This document shows positions 39,101-46,200 of a stretch of DNA of 64,000 nucleotides, in pieces. The position numbers and the translations under genes are program-made. The notes below the pieces were generated by a model. That model was not told where the DNA came from and searched no databases. It saw nothing but the letters and a program-made list of their open reading frames with translations. Each line of letters begins with the position of its first letter. Position 1 is the first letter of the stretch. Origin of the DNA: Pyxidicoccus caerfyrddinensis (GTDB taxonomy: Bacteria > Myxococcota > Myxococcia > Myxococcales > Myxococcaceae); NCBI RefSeq assembly GCF_010894405.1, contig NZ_JAAIYA010000020.1, positions 156,495 to 220,494 of the forward strand. Direction: 5' to 3'.

Positions 39101-40872
39101 TCTGGGTCACCACCGCTGGCAACCCGGAGACGTTCGAGGAGGCCGCGCGCGCGGGCTGCCACGTGCTGACGCACCTGCTCGGCCAGACTCCGGAGGAGGT
39201 GGCACAGAAGATTGCCCTCTACCGCGAGACGTGGCGCAAGGCCGGCCACCCGGGCCAGGGCACCGTGACGCTGATGCTGCACACCTTCGTCGGCGAGTCG
39301 GAAGCCACGGTGAAGGAGGTGGTGCGCGGCCCGATGAAGGCCTACCTCAAGTCCTCGGTGAGCCTCATCAAGGAGGCGGCCTGGAGCTTCCCGGCGTTCA
39401 AGGCACAGACGACGCTGTCCAATGGCAACTTCGGCACGGACAACCTCTCCCCCGAGGAGATGGACGCGCTGCTCGACTTCTCCTTCGAGCGCTACTTCCA
39501 GACGTCGAGCCTCTTCGGCGGCGTGGACGCCTGCGTCGCCTTCGTCGACAAGCTGAAGGGCATGGACGTGGACGAGGTGGCCTGCCTCGTCGACTTCGGC
39601 GTGCCGACGGACCTGGTGCTGAAGCACCTGCCGCTGCTGGCCCAGGTGCTCCAGCGCGCCAACGCCAGTGTGGGCGAGAAGCCGGTGGAGGGCGAGGAGG
39701 TGGACGGCTCCGTGCCCGCGCTGCTGGAGCGCCACCCGGTGACGCACCTCCAGTGCACGCCTTCACAGGCGAGCATGCTGCTGGCCGAGGAGCGCGCCCA
39801 CGCGGGCCTGAAGCGGCTGAAGAAGATGATGGTGGGCGGCGAGGCCTTCCCCGTCCCGCTCGCGCGGCAGCTCTCCGAAGCCGTGTCCGGCGACGTGCTC
39901 AACATGTACGGGCCCACGGAGACGACCATCTGGTCCTCCACGTACGCGGTGAAGCACGTGGGGGAGGGGGTACCCATCGGCACGCCCATCGCCAACACGC
40001 AGCTCTACGTGCTGGACGCGCGGCAGCGCCCGCTGCCCATTGGCGCGGTGGGCGAGCTGTACATCGGCGGCGCAGGCGTGGTGCGCGGCTACCACCAGCG
40101 GCCGGAGCTGGACCGCGAGCGCTTCGTGGCGGATCCGTTCTCCTCGCGGCCGGGCGCGCGGATGTACCGCACGGGAGATGCGGCGCGCTGGCGGCAGGAC
40201 GGGGTGGTGGAGTTCATCGGCCGCCTGGACCACCAGGTGAAGGTGCGCGGCTTCCGCATCGAGCTGGGCGAAATCGAGGCCCGGCTCGGTGAGCACCCCG
40301 CGGTGCGCGAGACGGTGGTGGTGGTGCGCGAGGACACGCCGGGCGACAAGCGACTGGTGGCCTACCTCATCGCGAAGCCGGGCGAGCCTCCGGCCGCGGA
40401 CGCGCTGCGCGACTTCCTGTGCGCGCGGCTGCCGGACTACATGGTGCCGCAGGCCTTCGTCACGCTGAGCGCCTTCCCGCAGACGCCGAACAAGAAGGTG
40501 GACCGCAAGGCCCTGCCGGCTCCGGAGCAGGCGCAGGCGCGGAGTGCCTTCACCCGGCCGGAGAGCGAGACGGAGACGATGCTCGCCAGCATCTGGCAGG
40601 AGGTGCTCAAGCTCGACAAGGTGGGCGTGGAGGACAAGTTCGCTGACCTGGGAGGGCACTCGCTGCTGATGGTGCAGGTGCTGGAGAAGCTCAAGTCGAA
40701 GGTGGAGCGGCCGCTGACGCTGGTGGACCTGTTCCGCTACCCGACGATTCGGGCGCTCTCCACCTTCCTCTCCGGCGACAGCGGGGAGGGCGAGGCCCTC
40801 AAGGAAGTGGCCGCGCGCGGTGAGGCCCGAGCGGCGGCCCGCCGGACCATGCAGCAGCGACGTCGCAGGTAG
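36193..40872 (+). CDS. Single-module NRPS: formyltransferase - partial C - A domain with inserted luciferase-like monooxygenase - PCP
   Basis: The protein has 1,559 residues from ATG 36193 in the ATGA overlap. Residues 10-320 are a formyltransferase (Asn96 and His98 in NFHDGPLPRYAG, Asp134 in SGADRG), of the type that formylates starter amino acids from formyl-tetrahydrofolate. Residues 350-560 resemble only the C-terminal half of a condensation domain, with no HHxxxDG motif. The adenylation domain has A3 YTSGSTGRPKG (721-731) and A4 FDISVLELL, then is split at about 800-1150 by an FMN-dependent luciferase-like monooxygenase (begins MDFSLFYFSS; contains WTPERHFHAFGG and ISFAAGWQPNDF). It resumes with NMYGPTETT (1237), YRTGD and NKKVDRKALP. 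The PCP has Ser1490 in LGGHSL. Pocket residues read by eye are D-I-L-Q-M-G-M-I-W-K, close to the glycine signature DILQLGLIWK. There is no TE, consistent with transfer to the neighbouring PKS. The architecture resembles the MupA/Atu3671 family and MtaG-like glycine oxidation modules. Confidence 0.93.
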   Translation: MTTTVESPTCFIIGEGTLVVPCAEALQERGVRILGLVTREPSLQKWAEAQGLQHVPPGDGVLPFLSATPFDWLFSIVNLSLVKDEVLRLPRRMAINFHDGPLPRYAGLNVTSWALLHREPQHGVTWHEMTSGADRGRILKQRLFDVAPNETAFSLNARCYTLGMETFAELAAELVDGRMELFDQDFSQRSYFGHAQRPEAGALVALDGDVEDARALVAALDYGGYPNPLAFAKLWLGSAPVALSEARAVEEGSDASPGTIVAIEDDALTLAFGGGDLTLKGPKGLCGAPLSWAELLGSRNLAVGDALPPAPEELRTRLSEVGALAGRAEAFFLGRLETLAPPDLPFLGGSSKEEGTHSLMLAASDVAAGWATDLPPEERLLFTAAAFLSRLSPEPRFDVGFSDAGTRARVRDVEGFFASQLPLRLELPMKDAPDTAVAAFRKALTQLREKGVMSRDLLGRSPQLSGLPRHLGEVAYPVALCLSSPGELSHAVPGAALTVAVDSDGAQAHFLFDASRVDPSRVSELSRQLTAFLASLHESSSRPLGEHDLLGAEERALLAKWNDTRRELPEDATLHGLFKAQARRTPDATALVCRGATLTYRELDERSDVLARHLRGEGVGRDVRVGIFMDRSLEMMVGVLATHKAGGCYVPLDPAYPAERLAFMVEDSGCHLVLTQERLLSRVPRAARQVLAVDEAWERIATSEDAQTPPAGPDSLAYVIYTSGSTGRPKGVMIEHRNFVNFGLGMDERLGTERGTWLAVTSLNFDISVLELLWTLTRGFTVVIHAERHGGAQAGKHAARAMDFSLFYFSSDEGERPEGRYDLLLESARFADTHGFRAVWTPERHFHAFGGLFPNPAVTSAALAAVTRNVQLRAGSLVSPLHPTLRIAEDWAVVDNISHGRVGISFAAGWQPNDFALRPESFADRKRIMFQQIEDVRRLWRGETLEAKSGTGGTVKLRTLPRPVQKELPIWVTTAGNPETFEEAARAGCHVLTHLLGQTPEEVAQKIALYRETWRKAGHPGQGTVTLMLHTFVGESEATVKEVVRGPMKAYLKSSVSLIKEAAWSFPAFKAQTTLSNGNFGTDNLSPEEMDALLDFSFERYFQTSSLFGGVDACVAFVDKLKGMDVDEVACLVDFGVPTDLVLKHLPLLAQVLQRANASVGEKPVEGEEVDGSVPALLERHPVTHLQCTPSQASMLLAEERAHAGLKRLKKMMVGGEAFPVPLARQLSEAVSGDVLNMYGPTETTIWSSTYAVKHVGEGVPIGTPIANTQLYVLDARQRPLPIGAVGELYIGGAGVVRGYHQRPELDRERFVADPFSSRPGARMYRTGDAARWRQDGVVEFIGRLDHQVKVRGFRIELGEIEARLGEHPAVRETVVVVREDTPGDKRLVAYLIAKPGEPPAADALRDFLCARLPDYMVPQAFVTLSAFPQTPNKKVDRKALPAPEQAQARSAFTRPESETETMLASIWQEVLKLDKVGVEDKFADLGGHSLLMVQVLEKLKSKVERPLTLVDLFRYPTIRALSTFLSGDSGEGEALKEVAARGEARAAARRTMQQRRRR

Positions 40873-40940
40873 CACGTCCACCAGGAGCCATGCCCGGTGC
40901 CCGTTGCATCCGGGCGCCCGGCGCGGGCAAGGTTGTGGGG

Positions 40941-41756
40941 ATGGACCGACACCTCGCCCGGACCAACCCGCGCCTTTATGCCGCCCGCTGGATGTCGGCG
41001 GACGAAGAGGGGCACAGCGCCCTGCTGCGCTCGCTGCCACCCGATGAGCTCGCGCTCCACGTGGAGGCGCTGCTCGCGGCGCTGTTCCAGCCGCCGCGCG
41101 TGGTGGGCGAGGGCTGCCTCACGCTCGACATCCGCGTGGAGGGGCTGGATGGAGTGGGTATCTCCGCCAGCTATCGGGAGGAGGACGGCGAGCGCAAGCG
41201 CTACCAGGTCCTGGAAGCCGGAGGGATGCGCCCGGCCGAGGCGCGCGCGGTGCTCGACGCGCTCTGGGCAGCCAACACGCGACTCGGTGGGCTGCCCGCG
41301 CGCACGAGCATCAACAGCGTCCATCTCGCGGGGCTGTGGGGAGACGACGACCCCGTCAAGCAGGACGACCCGATTGCCTTCGAGCTGCTGCTCGCTGAGC
41401 GGCTGCTGGGAGTGCTGGAGGCGCTCTTCACCGGGCTGCCCCTGCGACGCGCGGAGCTGCAGGGCTGGGAGGCCACCTATGCCTGGTGCCTCACGAGGCC
41501 CGACGGGCTCGTCGTCACCGACTACAGCCAGCCCGATCCGGGCTATGCGAGCCTCCACTTGTTCTGGGGCACACCGGACGGCGGAGAGGCAGAGGCCTTC
41601 TACAGCAGCGCGCTGAAGAATGAGTCTCGCGAGGCGCTCGTGGCCTGGAGCGAGAAGACGGTCCGCGCGCGGGGCTGCCCGCTGTGGCAGCGGTGGCAGA
41701 ACCCCTCGTCGCCGTCGCTGCTGGAGCTGCCGCCCGAAGAGCTGCTGCTGTCATGA
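40941..41756 (+). CDS. Hypothetical protein of the PKS/NRPS locus
   Basis: The protein has 271 residues from ATG 40941; an in-frame ATG at 40890 gives a low-quality 17-residue extension. It is soluble, acidic and mixed alpha/beta, with no signal peptide, membrane segment or recognised catalytic motif. Visible blocks include MDRHLARTNPRLYAARW, PARTSINSVHLAGLWGDDD and LQGWEATYAWCLTRPDG. It follows the NRPS by 68 nt in the same direction and precedes the trans-enoyl-reductase-like gene by 79 nt, so it is probably co-expressed. I do not recognise the family. It could be a pathway accessory or an unrelated housekeeping gene. Confidence 0.7.
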   Translation: MDRHLARTNPRLYAARWMSADEEGHSALLRSLPPDELALHVEALLAALFQPPRVVGEGCLTLDIRVEGLDGVGISASYREEDGERKRYQVLEAGGMRPAEARAVLDALWAANTRLGGLPARTSINSVHLAGLWGDDDPVKQDDPIAFELLLAERLLGVLEALFTGLPLRRAELQGWEATYAWCLTRPDGLVVTDYSQPDPGYASLHLFWGTPDGGEAEAFYSSALKNESREALVAWSEKTVRARGCPLWQRWQNPSSPSLLELPPEELLLS

Positions 41757-41835
41757 GCGCGGTGCGTTCCCTCGCGGGCATGGGACTCACACCGGGGTTG
41801 CGAGGACGGGGACGCACGGCCAGAGTGCCGGCCCC

Positions 41836-43098
41836 ATGAGCAAGTCCTCCGCCGAATTCGACGTCATCGTGTGGGGCGCCACCGGCTTCACCGGACGCCT
41901 CGTCGCCGAGTACCTCGCCAAGACCCAGGACTCCCACCGTGCGCGGTGGGCCCTGGCGGGACGCGACCTCAAGAAGCTGGAGGAGGTGCGCTCTGGCCTC
42001 GTCTCGCTGGTGCCCTCGTGCGCGGAGCTGCCGCTGCTGGTGGCGGACGCGAAGGACCCGGCGTCGCTGGATGCGCTGGTGACGCGCACGCGCGTGGTGT
42101 GCACCACCGTGGGGCCGTACGCGAAGTACGGCAACGAGTTGGTGGCGGCCTGCACCCGTGCCGGCACGGACTACTGCGACCTGACGGGCGAGGTGCAGTG
42201 GATGCGGCGGATGATTGACGACCACCACGAGCAGGCCCGGGCGAGCGGCGCGCGCATCGTCCACACGTGCGGCTTCGACTCGATTCCGTCGGATCTGGGC
42301 ACGCTGATGATGCAGGAGCACATGCGCGAGAAGCACGGCGGGCACCTGTGCTCGGTGCGCCTCTACATGGGGCCGATGCGCGCGGGCGCCAGCGGCGGCA
42401 CGGTGGCGAGCCTCATGCAAGCGATGGAGGAGGTGGCCGTGGACCGCTCGGTGCGGCGCGTGCTCGTCAACCCCCATGCGCTGGACCCGGACCCGCGCCA
42501 GCCGCGCAACCCGGCCGAGCGCGACCTGACCACGGTGCGCTACAGCCAGGAGGCGGGGCAGTGGACGGGGCCCTTCGTCATGGCCTCGGTGAACACGCGC
42601 GTGGTGCGGCGCAGCCATGCGCTGCTCGGCTTTCCGTGGGGGCGCGACTTCCTCTACACCGAGGTGGCGGGCTACGGCGCCGGCGTGAAGGGGCTGACGC
42701 GGGCCACGAGCATGACGGCGGGCCTGGGCGGCTTCTTCGTCGCCCTCCAGGTCAAGCCGCTGCGCAAGCTGCTGGAGTCGAAGGTGCTGCCCGCGCCGGG
42801 GCAGGGGCCCTCCGCCGAGGAGCGCGAGCGGGGCTTCTTCGTGGCGCAGCTGCTGGGCGAGGGGAAGTCGCCGCGCACCGGGCGCGAGGTGAAGCTGAAG
42901 GGCAAGGTGGCGGCGAAGGGAGATCCGGGCTACGCGGCCACCGCGCGCATGCTCTCCGAGGCCGCGCTGAGCCTCGCCTTCGATGCGAACCCGACGCAGG
43001 GCGGCGTGCTCACCCCGGCCTCGTGCATGGGCATGCGGCTGGTGGAGCGGCTGCGCAAGGCGGGCATGACGTTTGAGGTGCAGGAACTGGCCGCGTGA
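41836..43098 (+). CDS. Saccharopine-dehydrogenase-like NADPH-binding protein, trans-acting enoyl reductase type
   Basis: The 420-residue protein begins MSKSSAEFDVIVWGATGFTG, a Rossmann dinucleotide-binding start with GATGFTGRLVAEYLA at about 13-27. Further blocks TTVGPYAKYGNELVAACTRAG, DYCDLTGEV and HTCGFDSIPSDLG are typical of the saccharopine dehydrogenase-like family (shown in part: GPYAKYGNELVAACTRAG). That family includes the mycobacterial trans-acting enoyl reductase that works with the phthiocerol PKSs. The neighbouring PKS has KR and DH but no ER and a PpsE-like KS, so a trans ER is a sensible partner. A housekeeping reductase cannot be excluded. Start 41836 is chosen because the fold begins there. 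Confidence 0.85.
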   Translation: MSKSSAEFDVIVWGATGFTGRLVAEYLAKTQDSHRARWALAGRDLKKLEEVRSGLVSLVPSCAELPLLVADAKDPASLDALVTRTRVVCTTVGPYAKYGNELVAACTRAGTDYCDLTGEVQWMRRMIDDHHEQARASGARIVHTCGFDSIPSDLGTLMMQEHMREKHGGHLCSVRLYMGPMRAGASGGTVASLMQAMEEVAVDRSVRRVLVNPHALDPDPRQPRNPAERDLTTVRYSQEAGQWTGPFVMASVNTRVVRRSHALLGFPWGRDFLYTEVAGYGAGVKGLTRATSMTAGLGGFFVALQVKPLRKLLESKVLPAPGQGPSAEERERGFFVAQLLGEGKSPRTGREVKLKGKVAAKGDPGYAATARMLSEAALSLAFDANPTQGGVLTPASCMGMRLVERLRKAGMTFEVQELAA

Positions 43099-43208
43099 GC
43101 AGGCCGGGCCGAGCGCTCCAGGGGCGGCGAGGCCGGTAGCTCGCTCGCCGGGCCCGTCTCGGTGGCCCGGGACCGGGGGGCCCTGGCAGTACCCAGGTGG
43201 TGAGGGGC

Positions 43209-43214
43209 TATGCT
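43209..43214 (+). promoter_or_regulatory. Candidate -10 element (TATGCT) of the giant membrane-protein gene
   Basis: TATGCT ends 9 nt before the ATG at 43224, with no Shine-Dalgarno sequence before the ATG, which predicts a leaderless or nearly leaderless mRNA. The string TATGCTGGGGC is identical to the candidate promoter of the second PKS at 29073. Confidence 0.35.
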
Positions 43215-43223
43215 GGGGCCATC

Positions 43224-46200
43224 ATGATTTGCCCAGCCTGTGCGCGGCTCCGCGCCGATGAAGCCGGCGACGCGTGCCCGGAGTGTGGTGCCGCGCTCGT
43301 CCCCGCTACGGAGCCTCACCTCGAAGCGCTCGTGCAGACGACGGTGCGGCGCCACATCGCAAGCTGGCGCTCCGATGGGCTCGTCGATGGCGTGACGGCC
43401 GGCCGGCTGGAGGCCTCACTCTTGAAGCCGCCGGAGCACGTCCGGCCCGAGCCGGTGCCCCCCGCCACCCGCGTGGAGGCCTGGGCGGATGATGTCGCGG
43501 ACTCGCTGCGCCGCGCGGCGGGGTGGCGCCCGGGCTGGGGCGCGGCGCTGGCGCACAACCTGGAGGAGGCCGCGAAGGCGGAGCGCGAGCTCAAGGCCCG
43601 CAAGCGCGCGGCGGTCCGGAGTGGCCACGCCTCACACGGCGACTCCAGCGAGGACGACCTCGGCTCGGCGCTGGGCTCGGGACAGGCGCTCTTCGCGCAC
43701 GGGCATACCGGCGGGTTGGGCGGCGGGCTGGAGGCGGTGGTGGCGCTGGATGACGGCGGGCCCTCGGGCACGCCGCGCCTCCACGAGTACATCTGGTGGT
43801 TCCTCGGCGCGGTGCTGGTGCTCGGCGGCTCCCTGATGGGCGTGCGCGAGGCGTGGCGGGCGCTGGGCGGCGTGCCCCGGCAGCTCCTCGTCACGGGCGC
43901 GCTCTTCGGCTACCACGCGGCCTTCATCGGCCTGGGCGTGTTCCTCTCGCGGCGCTCGCTGTCGGCGGGGCGCGTGCTGGCGGGCATCGGCCTGGCGCTG
44001 CTGCCGGTGGTGTTCGTCGCGCTGTCCGCGCTGGTGGCGCTGTCGCCGCTCGTGGGCGTGCCCGTCGCGCTCGGCGTCGCGGGCATCGGGCTCGTTCCGC
44101 TGGGGGCGGCGGGGCGGCTGTTGCATGGGGCGTCGGCGGCCTCGCTCGCGGTGGCGCTGTGGCCCTCGCTGCTGGCCGGGCTGCCGCTGATGGGCTTCGA
44201 GGAGGAGCCCTGGTTGCGCGCGCTCTGTGCTTCGGCGGGCGTCGTGGCACTGGGAGCGACGGCGTGGCGCGCGCGGGCGGCGAAGCCAGGGAGGGACTCG
44301 CTCGCCAGCGCGGGGGCGGCGCTCTACGGGGCGCTCTGCCTGGCCCTCTTCTGCGTGGCCAGCGCGCCCGGAGGCTTCGACGCGCTGGAGCCGGGCAGTG
44401 CCCTGTTCGCGGGCATGACGCTGTGGGCGGTGGCGCTCGCCACGGTGGTGGCGGTGGCGGCGACTTCCGACGCCGTGCGGGACGCGTTCCCCCGTGCGGG
44501 CCCGGTGGTGGAGACGCTGGCGCACGCGGTGGTGGCCAGTGGCGCGCTCGCGGGGGCTCTCGGTGCGTTCTCCGTGTCGTCGGTGGGAGACCTCCAGGTG
44601 GACCTGGCCTCGGCGCTCGCGCCCGCGCTGGCCGCCGGGGTCTTCTTCCTGCTGGAGCCCCGGCGCCGGGCGCTGGTGCACCCGTTCGTCATGGCCGCGA
44701 TGTTGACGGGCGCGCTGCTCGCGCGCACGCAGGCGCCCTGGGACTCGGCGTGGTGGGCCTTCGGTGTCGCCGCGGTGTCCTCGGCGCTGCTGCCCCTGGC
44801 GCGGGTGACGGCGTCCCACGGGACGCGCATCCGCCTGCTGACATGGGGCATCGTCGGCTCGCTGTTGTCGATGCCCGTCGTCATGGGCGCGGCATGGGGC
44901 TGGAGCTCGGGAGGCCTGTGGCCGCAGGTCCTGACGGGAGTGTTCATCGCGGTGGCGGCCCATGGCGCGGGAGGCTGGCGCTGGCGGGGGCTGCACTACC
45001 TGGGCGGCGTGGCCGCGCTGTTCGGTGCGCTCACGTACGTCTCGGGCACGCCGTGGCTCGCCGCGAGCGCGACGAACCTGGCCGTCCTTTCGCTGGCGGG
45101 AGCGCTCTACGGCCTCGCGGGGCTCATGCATGGCTCGTGGGCGCATCCCGACGGTCATGCCAATGCGCTGCGGCCGCTGGATGACGTGTCTCTGGCGATG
45201 ACGTCGCTCGGCCTGGCGCTGGCCATCGGCGTCTCGCCGGTGCTGCCCGAGGTGCTGGCTCCGTTCATGGAGCGCTGGGATGGCCGGCTGACCTGTGCGC
45301 CCACGGCGCTGGCGTCGGCGTTGCTGCTGCTGCGCGCGCGGAGGGACGGCAGTCGGCTGGTCGCCTTCCTCGCGGCGTCGGGGCTGTCGCTCACCGTGGC
45401 GCAGTTCCTGGGCACCGTCTCCGTGCCTGGCACCGCGTGGGCCGCCCTCGTCTCCGCGTCCGTGGGGCTCGGCTTCGCGGCCTTCGCGGCGCTGCGCCGC
45501 CCCGTTCCGGCGGCTCCCCTGGATGGGACGCCTCCGCCCCGAATCAAGGGCCGCAAGCTGCTGGGCTTCCTCCCGCTGCCGTTCGGCGCGCGGGGGCTGC
45601 AGTTGTTCACGGACGGGTTCGCCGCCGCCGTGTTCGTGCAGGTGGTGGCCACCACATTGGCGCTCTTCAACTGGCTCCCCACGCCTGTCGACGTGGAGCG
45701 GCCACAGGTGCTGCTCGCGGGTGGGTTGCTCACGCTCGTCGCGCTGGTGGCCTTCGTCTCGCGCGGCTTCGTGACGTGGCGCCTGCGCGGCTCGGTCTTC
45801 ACGCTGGCGGCGGGCGGAGGCTTCATCGCGCTCACGGCCGTCATCAACCGCGCTGGCCGGCCGCTTGCTCCTGACGTGTCCGCGTGGCGCCTGCCGCTCA
45901 TCGGCATCGCGCTGTGGGGGCTCGCGCTGGCGACGCGGCGCTTCGGGCCCGCGCTCGGGCGGCTGCTGGAGAACCCGTCACACGGCCGGGACTACCACGC
46001 CGTGCCCCACCTGGGCGTGGCCGCGCTGGTGCTGGTCCTCGTCAAGAGCGCCGTCGCCGTCGGCATGCCGGACCCCTCGCGCGCGCTCGGTGTGGTGCCG
46101 CCGTTGCTGCTGCTGGGCGCGGCGCTGCTGTCGCTGCTCCTGGCGTTCTCCTTCCGCTCGGTGTCCATCGCGCAGCTGGGGTTCCTGCTGGGAGTGCCCG

